A DNA stretch of 64,000 bases from Corynebacterium rouxii (GTDB taxonomy: Bacteria; Actinomycetota; Actinomycetes; Mycobacteriales; Mycobacteriaceae): positions 1,426,001 through 1,490,000 of the forward strand of contig NZ_LR738855.1 in NCBI RefSeq assembly GCF_902702935.1, in the 5' to 3' direction. Below, piece by piece: positions 46,547 to 56,957 of this stretch; within the stretch, counting starts at the first letter, position 1, and every line of letters starts with the position of its first letter. The notes under the pieces are model-generated. The model was not told the origin of the DNA, made no database searches, and worked only from the letters and a program-made list of their open reading frames with translations. A program made the position numbers and the translations under genes.

Positions 46547-47451
46547 ACCAGCAATGATAACGCCATAGAGCAAGTATCTCCGCTCGCATCGATCCAATGG
46601 ATCCTTGGATCACGTTTAAACCAGCTTCGTTGCCTGCGTACGTAGCGACGAGTTCCGATTTTAGTGTGCTCAATCATCTCATCGACGCTTAGTTCTCCGG
46701 CAAAATTTTGAAGTACTTGCGCATACCCAATTGCACGGCCAGCAGTCGAATCAGCTATAAGGCCTTCTCCTACGAGATTTTCTACCTCGTGGACGAATCC
46801 TTTCTCAAACATCAGCTCTGTACGAAGATCGATTCGCGGGTTAAGCCACTCTGCATTGGTCTCTAACCCAATAATCTGGGTATTCCAACGTGGCGGGGCA
46901 TCCTTAGGAGGCTGACTTGCGTTGAAGGGTTTTCCCGTCAACTCAATAACTTCTAACGCCCGTACAGTTCGACGAGGGTCCTTAAGCTCGATGATTCTAG
47001 CTGCTTGAGGATCTTTTTTCGCCAATATTGCGTGAAGCGCTTCGACGCCAACCTCATTAAGTTTTGTTTCCCATTTCGCGCGCACGGAGGGATCAGTGGG
47101 CGGGAACTGCCAATCGTCGACAAGCGATTGCACATAAAGCATAGATCCGCCAACTAAAATGGGGGTCTTGCCACGGCGTTGAATGTCTTCTACCACTGCA
47201 ATCGCTTGGCTTTGATAACGCGCAACCGACGCAGTATCAGAGATATCCCACACATCAAGCAAGTGATGCACGATGCCTTCGCGTTCCTCAAGTGTGAGCT
47301 TGGCAGTACCGATATCCATGCCTTTATAAAGCTGCATCGAATCGACGTTTACTACCTCGCCATTGAAATGATGAGCTAATGCTACTCCGAGCGCAGACTT
47401 ACCTGAAGCAGTCGGTCCAACAACCGCAATGGGTGTGGTGGGATTATCCAT
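46543..47451 (-). CDS. miaA: tRNA dimethylallyltransferase
   Basis: Adds the isopentenyl group to A37 of tRNAs reading UNN codons; MiaB encoded at 51640 then thiomethylates it. 302 residues: P-loop [49 protein letters not shown], and a C-terminal [20 protein letters not shown]-contact motif. Operon with dapF. Confidence 0.96.
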   Translation of the reverse strand: MDNPTTPIAVVGPTASGKSALGVALAHHFNGEVVNVDSMQLYKGMDIGTAKLTLEEREGIVHHLLDVWDISDTASVARYQSQAIAVVEDIQRRGKTPILVGGSMLYVQSLVDDWQFPPTDPSVRAKWETKLNEVGVEALHAILAKKDPQAARIIELKDPRRTVRALEVIELTGKPFNASQPPKDAPPRWNTQIIGLETNAEWLNPRIDLRTELMFEKGFVHEVENLVGEGLIADSTAGRAIGYAQVLQNFAGELSVDEMIEHTKIGTRRYVRRQRSWFKRDPRIHWIDASGDTCSMALSLLV

Positions 47452-47513
47452 ACAATCGGATTGCCTTTCTTTGATTTTGTTTCCTCAGAAAATGACGCAG
47501 CAGATTATTCGAT

Positions 47514-48210
47514 TCAATAGCAAGGCTGTAATAACGCCACGTATCTGCCCACTCCTAAAGTCGAATCCGACACCAGTAATTGAACCGATGAATAAGAGTA
47601 CTGGAATAGCTCTAGCCATTGCGAAGGATTAACCACCCCTGCACGGGATAGATCATCTTCGGAAGTTGTTTTTGTCGCCGACTGCAACCACGTTGGTTCT
47701 ACGGTGGCGTTTATTATTAGCATGCGATATACATTTCACCATCGCATCGTGAAATTCCGCAGCCTTCGAATTAAAGCCTAGTGCTGCACGTTGGGTTAGC
47801 GCAGCGGGGCCGTCTATAGGGTAGATAATAAGCTCATGCGGCTCAGCATCTCCTAGTCCAGATCCTGTGAGCACTTCGACGTTGGGATTGCGCTCGAGAT
47901 ATCTACCTATTAAAAACCGTGCGATCAACTCTGGTAGGTAATTTCCGGTTGATACGGCAGTTTCTCTTCCGCCCCATGCTCGAAACGAACCCGTATGCGC
48001 TGTGTACTCCGTATCACGTAAAGAAAAAATGATCCGGATAGTCTTCGGGTTCAATTCGTGCAGTATGCCATCTATAGCAGTCCTCATGAGCTGACTGACT
48101 GGCTCAAATGGTGAAAGTTCGGTAACTAGGACTGGGCCGCTAGGAACTAAGAGAATCCGCGTAGGGTCAGTGATATACATGCTTTGAATCACATCGATTT
48201 CCGATCCCAC
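47514..48210 (-). pseudogene. conserved actinobacterial gene (Rv2728c-like) with a C-terminal frameshift
   Basis: The intact frame 47653-48210 gives 185 residues, starting MGSEIDVIQSMYITDPTRIL with FRAWGGRETAVSTGNYLPELIARFLI in the middle, of a family also found between miaA and DUF349 in mycobacteria. It ends in a low-complexity tail (NNKRHRRTNVV). A second frame continues to 47514 with WLELFQYSYSSVQLLVSDST and GVGRYVALLQP, which looks like the natural C-terminus. Joined, they give about 231 residues. The shift probably lies near the TAATAATAAAC run at 47710-47720. Function unknown. Confidence 0.65.
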
Positions 48211-48408
48211 AGCTATTCCTTACTCGATAATGTCCGTAATACTCAAACACTTTAATCTGCAACACGGTAAGTTTAGTGGAGTGGAATTCAGCCGCCTTTT
48301 CAGGTGGCCCACAGCTTTGCCAGATAGCATGTCAAAGTAATTGAATTGTTGATCGAACATGGCGCCGCGCCGCGCGGCACTCTAGAGTAAGTAAGGAACC
48401 CACCTGTC

Positions 48409-49737
48409 ATGAGCACTCCGCACACCCCCAAGCCAGGTCCTCGCCCAGGAGCTGTTCCAGGCCCACGTCCTGGAGCTCACGCTGCACGTAAAGTCGTAGC
48501 CCCCAATGTATCCGCGATGAACCAAGCCCGTGCTTTTGGTCATGTTGACGACGATGGAACGGTTTATTTGATTCGCGGTGGCGAAACAAAAAAGATTGGT
48601 TCATGGCAGGCCGGTACCCCTGAAGAAGGACTTCAACATTACATTCATCGATTCGAAGATCTTGCTACCGAAGTAGCACTCTTGGAGTCTCGTCTTAAGT
48701 CTCATCCGAACGATGCATCACATATCAAAGAAAAAGCTGGAGAAATTCGTGATGGGCTGGACGACGCTGCGGTAATTGGCGATCTCGATTCCTTGGAAAA
48801 ACGCCTTGATTCCATCATTGATGGAGCAGACTCTGCTGGAGAAAAAGCGCGCGAGCTGAAACAGCAACTGCGAGAAAAAGCAATCAAACAAAAACAAAAA
48901 CTTGTTGCTGAAGCTGAGGAAATCGCCGAAAAATCTACCGACTGGAAAGTCGCAGGCGATCGCATTCGCGAGATTCTTGATGAGTGGAAAACTATCAAGG
49001 GAATCGACCGCAAAACAGACGATGAACTTTGGAAACTCTACTCTCGTGCACGCGACGCTTTTAATCGCCGTCGCGGCTCACACTTTGCCGAGCTTGATCG
49101 CGGCCGTGCTGCAGCCCGCCGAGTTAAAGAGGAACTCGTCGAAAAAGCAAACGTCCTCAAAGAATCTACAGATTGGAACGATACTGCTCATGCGTTCAAG
49201 GAGCTTATGAACGAATGGAAGGCAGCAGGTCGTGCCCCACGAGATGTTGACGACAAACTTTGGGCAGCGTTTAAGGGAGCACAAGACTACTTCTTCAACG
49301 CCCGTAATGCTGTTAACGATCAACGTGACCGCGAGTTTGCCGCCAATGCCGAAGCAAAGGACGCGCTTATCGACGAGTACACCCCATTGATTGACCCTGC
49401 GCAAGGACTAGATTCTGCCCGCGAAAAGCTTCGCGAGCTGCAAGAAAAGTGGGAAGCTATCGGATACGTCCCACGTAATCGCGTCCGTGAATACGAAGAA
49501 AAAATTGCCAACTTGGAAAAACGTGTTACTGAAGCAGCCGATGCCCAGTGGCGACGCACCGATCCTGCTGCTCAAGCACGCGCAGCTCAATTCATTTCTA
49601 AAGTAGAAGAATTTACAGCTCAAGCTGCAGAAGCTGAGGCAAAAGGTAACGCCAAGAAAGCAGAGAAGCTTCGCGCTCAAGCCCAACAGTGGCAGGAATG
49701 GGCAGATGCCGCAATTAATGCCGTCGAAAATCGCTAA
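48409..49737 (+). CDS. DUF349 domain coiled-coil protein
   Basis: 442 residues. Residues 1-30 are Pro/Gly-rich (TPKPGPRPGAVPGPRPG). The rest is almost entirely helical and charged, with DUF349 repeats of the pattern STDWKVAGDRIREILDEWKTIKG, STDWNDTAHAFKELMNEWKAAG and LRELQEKWEAIGYVPR. No membrane segment. Homologs occur at the same place in mycobacteria (Rv2731-like). Function unknown. Confidence 0.88.
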   Translation: MSTPHTPKPGPRPGAVPGPRPGAHAARKVVAPNVSAMNQARAFGHVDDDGTVYLIRGGETKKIGSWQAGTPEEGLQHYIHRFEDLATEVALLESRLKSHPNDASHIKEKAGEIRDGLDDAAVIGDLDSLEKRLDSIIDGADSAGEKARELKQQLREKAIKQKQKLVAEAEEIAEKSTDWKVAGDRIREILDEWKTIKGIDRKTDDELWKLYSRARDAFNRRRGSHFAELDRGRAAARRVKEELVEKANVLKESTDWNDTAHAFKELMNEWKAAGRAPRDVDDKLWAAFKGAQDYFFNARNAVNDQRDREFAANAEAKDALIDEYTPLIDPAQGLDSAREKLRELQEKWEAIGYVPRNRVREYEEKIANLEKRVTEAADAQWRRTDPAAQARAAQFISKVEEFTAQAAEAEAKGNAKKAEKLRAQAQQWQEWADAAINAVENR

Positions 49738-49818
49738 GTAGTAATTTCGCCAACCATGTACGCGGTACAGTTAACTGTCTGAATTCTGACGTCAAGTACG
49801 CATTGATACACTCAATGC

Positions 49819-50943
49819 ATGCTTGCCGTATACGAATTTCAGCGACCGAAGCCATCTACTAATATCTCTCTTGTAGAACCGAGTGATGAGCTTCGGTCAT
49901 TCGTATTTTCATCAAATCTGGCGGCTCAAGACATTACAGGCGATATCGCAACCTCGTGCTCAGCAACTACGGTACTAGCAGCTTTACAAGGCAGTTACGC
50001 ACAATATTCTCGGACCTTCGGAATATTTTCTGTTGAGAACAATCCAGATCAAGTCAAACACGGAGATCCATTATTGAGTCTTCCCTCTACAACTGGCGAT
50101 TCTCCTTGTGAAGTTACAGGCTATCCCCTTGCCTATGTGGAAACTGAAGTCTACTTAGCAGCTGATACTGATGTTCTTGCCGCAAGCATCCTTCTTGATG
50201 CAGAATTGCAGCCTCTCGAGGGTGAAGACCTAGATAAAGAGGCACAACAGGCACTCACGCGTTGTTTCGATCTCCTTTCAGAGACTGCCATCGAATTGGG
50301 TCGCTCTATTATTCACTTGCAACTTCCCTACGGAAAAGTAGCGACGAGTGCTCAAAGTTTTTGTATAAATCAGTTAATGCAACGTGGCTACCGCCTAGCA
50401 CACGAAGAAAATCACGGTTACGTTGTCATACCGCTGGTCTTAGACCACGTGGGTAGCATCCGTACTGAATGTTACGAGAATTCAGTATTCCCAGATGAGC
50501 TCATCCCTGGAATTTTAGAACTTCTCAACCAATCAAATACTGATATCCCAACTGGCGATCTATTACGACAGCCACAGCCATGGACTTTACGACGCCTCCA
50601 ACAATCTGCCACAGCAAATAAAGAGCGAGGGAATCGAACTTTGACTACGATTCTACGTGACAGTTCTGGCAGTGTACTTGCCTTATCCGAAGCATTGCAA
50701 CGAGGCAATAGCAGTGCTGATCTCGCCGAACAAGGTCTAACCATCGTAGATCGCGATCACCGTAATCAGGGTTATGGCACAAAAGTCAAAGCTGCTGGGC
50801 TAAAAAATATTCACAACACCTGGCCAAAAGTAAAACGGGTGTTTAGCGACTATAGTTCGCACAACACTCGCATGGGATCAATTAACTCTCGCCTTGGTTT
50901 TCAACGAGTTTCATCAACCCAAATTTGGCAATTGACTCTTTAA
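49819..50943 (+). CDS. GNAT family N-acetyltransferase
   Basis: 374 residues. The C-terminal GNAT domain has the acetyl-CoA loop DHRNQGYGTKVKAAGL near residue 315 and the motif RVFSDYSSHNTRMGSINSRLGF. A diverged N-terminal GNAT-like half (SVLDAELQPLEGEDL, ELGRSIIHLQLPYG) suggests a tandem fold. No ribosome site precedes ATG 49819; TACACT at 49807-49812 is 6 bases upstream, so the mRNA is probably leaderless. Substrate unknown. Confidence 0.82.
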   Translation: MLAVYEFQRPKPSTNISLVEPSDELRSFVFSSNLAAQDITGDIATSCSATTVLAALQGSYAQYSRTFGIFSVENNPDQVKHGDPLLSLPSTTGDSPCEVTGYPLAYVETEVYLAADTDVLAASILLDAELQPLEGEDLDKEAQQALTRCFDLLSETAIELGRSIIHLQLPYGKVATSAQSFCINQLMQRGYRLAHEENHGYVVIPLVLDHVGSIRTECYENSVFPDELIPGILELLNQSNTDIPTGDLLRQPQPWTLRRLQQSATANKERGNRTLTTILRDSSGSVLALSEALQRGNSSADLAEQGLTIVDRDHRNQGYGTKVKAAGLKNIHNTWPKVKRVFSDYSSHNTRMGSINSRLGFQRVSSTQIWQLTL

Positions 50944-50951
50944 AAACCTTT

Positions 50952-51590
50952 TTATTTCGAACGACGCTTTTCAGCAGCTTGTCGTCGGCGGGTATCTATC
51001 AGCAATGGGTTTTCCTCTCCCCTTCGCTGATTTTGGAGGTCGCGTTGCACAAGTGCGACCTCATCAGTTACTTCCGTAGTTGCACGTAGGTGTTCGATCT
51101 GATGCTGTTCTTCACTCTTACTAAAAACTAGAAAAGACAAAGCGTACACCAACACCACGACTGCGATGATTTCGATTCCAAAGCCAATTCCGATTCCGGA
51201 GGAACCTTCGTTTTCTTTACTCTGCAGTCGCATCCACATGGCAAATAATGACATGAGCAAGGCAATACCGCTGAGCAAAAATCCAATATTTGCGGCAACT
51301 GTTCGACGCGTCAGAATTAGAAAAAGGTTACACACAATCACTGCGATAAAGCCGATAAGAACGAAAATATATTCCGCAAGCTTTACTCCAGAATCGGCTG
51401 CGATGCTAGAAAAAGTCAGTACCTGCCATCCTTGGGTGTTTCCCGAATGCGGAAGAACTAATCCCACAGCAAACAGCACCCACGCGCCAATTAACCGCCA
51501 TTGAAATCGCCCTACATGAACGAATCGTGCAGCTCGAATCTCTTTGATTCTTAGTTCCTGTTCGGTAGTAGATCCGGACGATTCGCTCAT
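50952..51590 (-). CDS. membrane protein of the Rv2732c type
   Basis: 212 residues with about four hydrophobic segments (near residues 30-47, 70-92, 98-116, 135-157). N-terminal SGSTTEQELRIKEIRAARFVHVGRFQWRL; C-terminal basic tail RRRQAAEKRRSK. Located upstream-adjacent to miaB as in mycobacteria. Function unknown. Confidence 0.75.
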   Translation of the reverse strand: MSESSGSTTEQELRIKEIRAARFVHVGRFQWRLIGAWVLFAVGLVLPHSGNTQGWQVLTFSSIAADSGVKLAEYIFVLIGFIAVIVCNLFLILTRRTVAANIGFLLSGIALLMSLFAMWMRLQSKENEGSSGIGIGFGIEIIAVVVLVYALSFLVFSKSEEQHQIEHLRATTEVTDEVALVQRDLQNQRRGEENPLLIDTRRRQAAEKRRSK

Positions 51591-51639
51591 GTTCTTCTCC
51601 TTAGAATTATTACCGCTCTAGGTTACTGCCACATTACAG

Positions 51640-53271
51640 CTAACAGCCACATCCACTGTCTTTCGACGTATTTGTATGCTTCTGCGCCGGAGAACCAATT
51701 GACGGCAGACCCAACCCAACTCCTACTGGAGCAGTGGTGGGAACTTTACCGGCTGCACTCATATCCCCTGCTTTTGTTCGGCGATGCTGTAAAACACCAG
51801 AATCTGCAATTAAGAAAAATGGCTTCGCATCAGTTACTACAGTGGTAATCACATCTCCTGGGCGAATATCTCCGTCAATATGTCCGTGTGGATCGAAATG
51901 CACCAGACGACCATCACGAGAACGGCCAGTCATACGGTGAGTTTTATCATTTTTTCGTCCACCAGATGCTTGGACAAGCAGTTCAACCTCAGTACCGATA
52001 AGCTTCGAATTTTCTTCAGTACTAATCCGCTCTTGTAGCGCGAGGAGTCGTTCATATCGGTCTTGGACCACTTCTTTAGGAATCTGATCTGCATAGTCTG
52101 CTGCTGGGGTACCGGGGCGAGGACTGTATTGGAAAGTATAGGCACTAGTAAAACGTGCTTTTTCTACTACATTCAGCGTCTCTTGGAAGTCCTCTTCGGT
52201 TTCTCCAGGGAATCCTACGATGATGTCAGTTGTGATAGACGCATGCGGAATCTTGGCTCGTACTTCATCGAGAATGCCCAAAAATTTCTTTGAGCGATAT
52301 GATCGACGCATTTCCTTCAAGACTTTGTCCGAACCAGACTGGAGCGGCATATGGAGCTGTGGGCACACATTGGAGGTTTCAGCCATAGCGTCAATCACGT
52401 CATGTGTGAACTCTGCGGGATGAGGGCTGGTAAAACGTAGGCGTTCCAGTCCTTCAATCTTTCCGCACGCGCGCAAAAGTTTGGAAAACGCGAAACGATC
52501 ACGCTCGATATCAGGATCAGAGAAGTTCACACCATAGGCATTGACGTTTTGGCCAAGAAGGGTAACCTCGCTGACTCCTTGATCAACGAGGGCTTGGACT
52601 TCCGCCAAAATGTCACCTGGGCGACGGTCGACCTCTTTACCGCGAAGCGATGGCACGATACAGAAGGTACAGGTGTTATTGCATCCGACCGAAACCGATA
52701 CCCATCCTGCATAAGCTGACTCACGTTTTGCAGGTAAAACTGATGGGAATTGCTCGAGAGAGTCAACTATTTCCACCTCGGCGCGTTTGTTGTGCTCGGA
52801 TCGGCTCAAAAGCGATGGCAGTGCTCCCATATTGTGAGTACCAAAAACTGCATCAACCCAAGGAGCTTTCGCGACGACCGTATCTTTGTCTTTTTGAGCC
52901 AAACATCCACCTACAGCAATTTGCATGCGAGGGTTCTTTTCCTTGGCTGACCGCAACTGTCCTAGGGTGCCATAAAGACGCTTATCTGCGTTTTCTCGCA
53001 CTGCACAGGTGTTAAACACGACAAGATCAGGCTCTTCACCATCAGCCACCGCATGGTATCCGGCTTCTTCTAACAATCCAGATAGACGCTCCGAATCATG
53101 AACGTTCATTTGGCAACCGAACGTTCTTACCTCAAAGGATCTTCCCTGACCTACATTAGGTACGCGGTGAGACTCTATATCGTTAAACGTCTCTTCTTGC
53201 GCAGCACGCTCAGAGGAAAAGTCAGAATCGTTAATGACAGAATTAGTGTTTTGTTCGGTTGCAGATGACAC
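51640..53271 (-). CDS. miaB: tRNA-2-methylthio-N6-dimethylallyladenosine synthase
   Basis: Radical-SAM methylthiotransferase acting after MiaA. From GTG 53269-53271 the protein has 543 residues; C53, C89 and C123 bind the auxiliary cluster and C197/C201/C204 (GCNNTCTFC) the SAM cluster. A TRAM domain ends the core. TACAAT ends 8 bases before the GTG and no ribosome site exists, so it is probably leaderless; a longer frame to ATG 53310 is less likely. The 30-residue tail ends in SGCGC. Confidence 0.94.
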   Translation of the reverse strand: MSSATEQNTNSVINDSDFSSERAAQEETFNDIESHRVPNVGQGRSFEVRTFGCQMNVHDSERLSGLLEEAGYHAVADGEEPDLVVFNTCAVRENADKRLYGTLGQLRSAKEKNPRMQIAVGGCLAQKDKDTVVAKAPWVDAVFGTHNMGALPSLLSRSEHNKRAEVEIVDSLEQFPSVLPAKRESAYAGWVSVSVGCNNTCTFCIVPSLRGKEVDRRPGDILAEVQALVDQGVSEVTLLGQNVNAYGVNFSDPDIERDRFAFSKLLRACGKIEGLERLRFTSPHPAEFTHDVIDAMAETSNVCPQLHMPLQSGSDKVLKEMRRSYRSKKFLGILDEVRAKIPHASITTDIIVGFPGETEEDFQETLNVVEKARFTSAYTFQYSPRPGTPAADYADQIPKEVVQDRYERLLALQERISTEENSKLIGTEVELLVQASGGRKNDKTHRMTGRSRDGRLVHFDPHGHIDGDIRPGDVITTVVTDAKPFFLIADSGVLQHRRTKAGDMSAAGKVPTTAPVGVGLGLPSIGSPAQKHTNTSKDSGCGC

Positions 53272-53346
53272 GAGCAGACATTGTACAAGCCCAATGTGAC
53301 ACGAGCACAATTATGGATCTTGATTTTTTTGAGACGCTACGAGTAG

Positions 53347-53976
53347 CTACCGCCTTATTTCATCTATCCTTGCATCAATCGCTTCTCGCGCTATCTCTAG
53401 TGCCATCGACTGCGAAAATCCCCGCCGTGCCAAAACCCCCACTGTGCGACGCAATGCTTTTTGGTATTCCGGATAGTCACACGGTTCTTCCTTTAATGAT
53501 CGAGCCTTTTTATAGGCAAGTTCTCGTGCAATATTTTGCTCATCTTCAGGCTGGATATCTCCCACCACGTCTGCAATGATCTCAGGTTTTATTCCTTTAT
53601 CCCGAAGTTCCCGTGTTAGGGCTTGTCGAGATTTCCCGCGACGTTGACGACGCTGTCGTACCCATTCTCTAGAAAAATTCTCATCATTGAGCAGGTTTGC
53701 GCGAATCAGATCTTCAACGACATATTCGACGATGTGTGGGTCGAAGTCAGCTGAAATGAGCCGATTGGTGAGTTCATAAACAGATCGTGCCCGTTGGTCG
53801 AGAAGCAGAAGAGCACGCTTGCGTACCTTTGCTTTTTCTTCCTCAAGCGCATGATCGAACAAGTTACTGTTTGATGAAGAAAAATTTTGAAGAGCGGCTT
53901 TCAGCTGCGCAATCTTTTCTGACTGCGCAGCTGAAGCATTGCCACTACGAGCAGAATCGGATTGATTATTCGTCAT
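53347..53976 (-). CDS. recX: RecA regulatory protein RecX
   Basis: Binds RecA filaments and inhibits them. 209 residues from ATG 53974-53976, overlapping the recA 3' end by 11 bases; an extended N-terminus to 53988 is possible. Helical repeats typical of Rec[51 protein letters not shown] and [12 protein letters not shown]. Cotranscribed with recA. Confidence 0.93.
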   Translation of the reverse strand: MTNNQSDSARSGNASAAQSEKIAQLKAALQNFSSSNSNLFDHALEEEKAKVRKRALLLLDQRARSVYELTNRLISADFDPHIVEYVVEDLIRANLLNDENFSREWVRQRRQRRGKSRQALTRELRDKGIKPEIIADVVGDIQPEDEQNIARELAYKKARSLKEEPCDYPEYQKALRRTVGVLARRGFSQSMALEIAREAIDARIDEIRR

Positions 53977-55084
53977 CCGAGTCATCAAAATCTACATTGG
54001 GAACCATGTCTACTGGGTCATCAGTCAGCGCATCGTCAGCATCCTTCAATGCAGCGTATTTTCCAATATGAAGCGCTCTAAAGATCTTATCTTCAATCTC
54101 ATCGGCCAGCTCTGGTGTTTCTTTAAGGTAGAGACGAACTTTTTCTTTTCCTTGTCCAAGCTGGTCACCTTCATACGTGAACCAAGAACCAGATTTTTTG
54201 ATAACTCCATTATCAACGCCTAGGTCAATAATCGAAGATTCACGTGAAATTCCCTCACCGTACATGATGTCGAATTCTGCGATCTTAAACGGTGGCGAAA
54301 CCTTATTTTTTACCACTTTCAAACGTGTCCGGTTACCAATGGCATCTTGTCCATCTTTAAGCGTCTGAATCCGTCGGACATCACACCGAACTGAGGCATA
54401 GAACTTCAAGGCTTTACCACCGGTCGTTGTTTCGGGAGAACCGAACATAACACCGATCTTCTCACGTAGCTGGTTAATAAAGATTGCCGTAGTTCCTGAA
54501 TTATAAAGCGCACCGGTCATCTTACGGAGCGCCTGACTCATCAATCTAGCTTGGAGACCCACATGGCTATCTCCCATTTCGCCTTCAATTTCTGCCTTTG
54601 GAGTCAATGCTGCAACTGAGTCGATGACAATGATGTCAATTGCACCAGAACGCACAAGCATATCTGCGATCTCCAAAGCCTGTTCACCGGTATCTGGTTG
54701 AGAAACAAGCAATGCATCAGTGTCTACGCCTAGTTTCCGTGCATAATCAGGATCGAGAGCATGCTCAGCATCAATAAAAGCCGCAATACCTCCTGCTTTT
54801 TGAGCTTGCGCGATGGCATGCAATGCCACAGTGGTCTTACCCGATGACTCCGGACCATATACCTCAACGATACGCCCACGAGGGAAGCCACCAATTCCTA
54901 GAGCTACATCGATAGCTGTGTTACCGCTGGAGATAGCACTAATAGGTGGACGATTCTCGTCACCAAGACGCATAACCGCACCTTTGCCAAAATCCTTTTC
55001 GATCATTGCAAGAGCTGCGTCGAGCGCTTTCTTGCGATTATCTCCAGTAGGTTGCTGCGTTTTACTATTTTTTCTTGGCGCCAT
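53966..55084 (-). CDS. recA: recombinase RecA
   Basis: Strand-exchange ATPase and coprotease for LexA cleavage. 372 residues: P-loop [50 protein letters not shown] and [10 protein letters not shown]. No intein is present, unlike the M. tuberculosis gene. Acidic C-terminus DFDDSDDE is normal. An SOS box lies 188 bp upstream. RBS on the minus strand: GAAAAGGAGC. Confidence 0.98.
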   Translation of the reverse strand: MAPRKNSKTQQPTGDNRKKALDAALAMIEKDFGKGAVMRLGDENRPPISAISSGNTAIDVALGIGGFPRGRIVEVYGPESSGKTTVALHAIAQAQKAGGIAAFIDAEHALDPDYARKLGVDTDALLVSQPDTGEQALEIADMLVRSGAIDIIVIDSVAALTPKAEIEGEMGDSHVGLQARLMSQALRKMTGALYNSGTTAIFINQLREKIGVMFGSPETTTGGKALKFYASVRCDVRRIQTLKDGQDAIGNRTRLKVVKNKVSPPFKIAEFDIMYGEGISRESSIIDLGVDNGVIKKSGSWFTYEGDQLGQGKEKVRLYLKETPELADEIEDKIFRALHIGKYAALKDADDALTDDPVDMVPNVDFDDSDDE

Positions 55085-55271
55085 TGATCGGTGCTCCTTT
55101 TCTCGTTTCTTTAAAACTTGTTCTCTTTTATTTAGACGTATTCACTCACCCAAAAGATCCACGGGGTGAAAGCAGGGGTAAATTTTACGTTTGTACGGTG
55201 ATCCGCCCCAACGAACGGTATTGACTATAAGCCCTAGACCCAACGACACCAGTTATCTCAAACCAGAATAC

Positions 55272-55287
55272 ACGAATACATGTTCGA
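55272..55287. promoter_or_regulatory. LexA (SOS) box upstream of recA
   Basis: ACGAATACATGTTCGA matches 14 of 16 positions of the LexA consensus. It lies between DUF3046 and recA, in a 253-bp gap that shows nothing else apart from the presumed recA promoter. Confidence 0.75.
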
Positions 55288-55337
55288 CAAAAATCTCCAA
55301 GCACCTCACATAGAAATTGTTATATCAACATCAAGAA

Positions 55338-55529
55338 TTAACGTCGCTGCTCAGGAATCTTAAAATCATCACATAAATCAAACCAGACCTGCCTTAAGTC
55401 AACTTCGTGTTCGATACTATCTTCGACGGTTTTTCCAGTTCTGCTCAGTACATGTGAGTGAACGATCCAAGCGCCCTTCATCTGCCCAAACTCCTCTTCA
55501 AGCTTCTGATAGAAGGCAGTCAATCGCAT
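55338..55529 (-). CDS. DUF3046 family protein
   Basis: 63-residue actinobacterial protein always next to recA. MRLTAFYQKLEEEFGQMKGAW-type N-terminus, SHVLSRTGKTVEDSIEHEVDLRQVWFDLCDDF core. Function unknown. Confidence 0.9.
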   Translation of the reverse strand: MRLTAFYQKLEEEFGQMKGAWIVHSHVLSRTGKTVEDSIEHEVDLRQVWFDLCDDFKIPEQRR

Positions 55530-55615
55530 TGGTCTTCCTCGTTATTCTCATCGGTATGGATATTGCAACGTTGGATATGTGACGCAAACTCCACGACACA
55601 GTACAGTAACTGCTT

Positions 55616-56200
55616 GTGTCTACATCTTATTCATCTCAAAAAAACCTTCTCGATCTCGCTTATATCGCGGTGTTTGCTGCACTCATCATCGTGTTCGCTT
55701 TTGTGTCAATTCCAGCCGGCGCCGCAGGCGTGCCCATCGTAATGCAAAATGCCGTCATCGTGCTTGCAGGCCTCATTCTTGGTGCACGGCGAGGTTTTCT
55801 AGCAACCGCACTATTTCTCGCTCTAGGTCTCATCGGTCTGCCAGTTCTAGCAGGTGGCCGTTCTGTCCTTGCTGCACTCCCCGGCCCTACCGTTGGATAT
55901 TTGGTGGGCTACTTGGTATCAGTACTGGTTGCCGGCATTATTGCCTATAACGCACCAAAGCAACCAAAACCCCTTGCCTTTGTAGCATTCCTTGTAGCCG
56001 CGTTACTGGCACTTGTCACCCAATACGCATTTGGCACCCTAGGACTTATGCTTCGCGCCGGTATGGACTTCAATAAGGCATTACTCGTCAATGTTCCTTT
56101 CATTGGCCCAGACGTTATTAAGATGGTGGTAGCAGTTTTCATTGCAATCGGAGTCCACGCAGCATTCCCCGATCTAAGAACTTCATCCAAAATGAAATAG
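55616..56200 (+). CDS. bioY: biotin ECF transporter S component BioY
   Basis: Membrane biotin-binding subunit, 194 residues with about six hydrophobic segments. Motifs: AAGVPIVMQNAVIVLAGLILG, ALGLIGLPVLAGG, LPGPTVGYLVGYL. GTG start at 55616 has no ribosome site; TACAGT ends 8 bases upstream, suggesting a leaderless mRNA, as known for corynebacterial bioYMN. A terminator separates it from bioM. Confidence 0.94.
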   Translation: MSTSYSSQKNLLDLAYIAVFAALIIVFAFVSIPAGAAGVPIVMQNAVIVLAGLILGARRGFLATALFLALGLIGLPVLAGGRSVLAALPGPTVGYLVGYLVSVLVAGIIAYNAPKQPKPLAFVAFLVAALLALVTQYAFGTLGLMLRAGMDFNKALLVNVPFIGPDVIKMVVAVFIAIGVHAAFPDLRTSSKMK

Positions 56201-56204
56201 TATA

Positions 56205-56239
56205 AATAAAGCAGCGACACCTTGTACCGCTGCTTTATT
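56205..56239 (+). terminator. terminator between bioY and bioM
   Basis: AATAAAGCAGCG / CGCTGCTTTATT, 12-bp stem, 11-base loop. May attenuate rather than separate. Confidence 0.75.
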
Positions 56240-56264
56240 CATTACTGCATTCATACAAAATACT

Positions 56265-56957
56265 ATGCCTACAATTTCTTTTCAGGATGTCACGGTTCGC
56301 TTTGAGGACAAGTGCATTCTTAACAATATTTCGCTTACCCTTAGTGAACAACGAATCGGCATTATCGGTGCCAATGGAAGCGGCAAATCTTCACTTGTGC
56401 GTTTAATCAATGGGTTAGGTCAACCCTCGAGCGGCACAGTATCCGTCGATGACATGCATGTCGCCAAAGACGGCAAGAGCATCCGACGAGCCGTTGGATT
56501 CGTGTTTTCTGACGCCGAAAATCAAATTGTCATGCCTACTGTCAAGGATGACATTGCTTTTTCGTTACGTCGACTCAAACTCAGCAAATCCGAACGTGAA
56601 CAGCGAGTCAATGACATGCTAGTACGTTTTAATCTCGAAGATCATGCTGAGCAGTCGCCGCATCTTCTTTCTGGTGGTCAAAAACAATTATTGGCCCTAG
56701 CTGCAGTATTGGTAATCCAACCAAATGTCATTATTGCAGACGAGCCGACAACACTTTTGGACATGCGTAATCGTGAGCGCATCAGGAAAGAATTTGCACA
56801 ATTACGACAACAGTTGATTGTGGTAACACATGACTTAGATTTCCTTGAAGACTTTGATCGCGTCATTTGTATCAATGATGGCGCCATCGTTGCTGACGGG
56901 ACTCCATCTGAAGTTATTGATCATTACCAAGCCCTAATGAGGGCGAATCCACTATGA
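56265..56957 (+). CDS. bioM: energy-coupling factor ATPase BioM
   Basis: 230-residue ABC ATPase. Walker A GANGSGKSSL, signature LLSGGQKQLLALA, Walker B VIIADEPTT with D-loop LLDMRNR, and the H-switch IVVTHD. It powers BioY uptake together with BioN. Overlaps bioN by 4 bases (ATGA). No ribosome site before the ATG. Confidence 0.94.
   Translation: MPTISFQDVTVRFEDKCILNNISLTLSEQRIGIIGANGSGKSSLVRLINGLGQPSSGTVSVDDMHVAKDGKSIRRAVGFVFSDAENQIVMPTVKDDIAFSLRRLKLSKSEREQRVNDMLVRFNLEDHAEQSPHLLSGGQKQLLALAAVLVIQPNVIIADEPTTLLDMRNRERIRKEFAQLRQQLIVVTHDLDFLEDFDRVICINDGAIVADGTPSEVIDHYQALMRANPL

Noticed and set aside
53966..55084. Possible intein in recA
   Set aside because: The reading frame has normal length and continuous RecA motifs.
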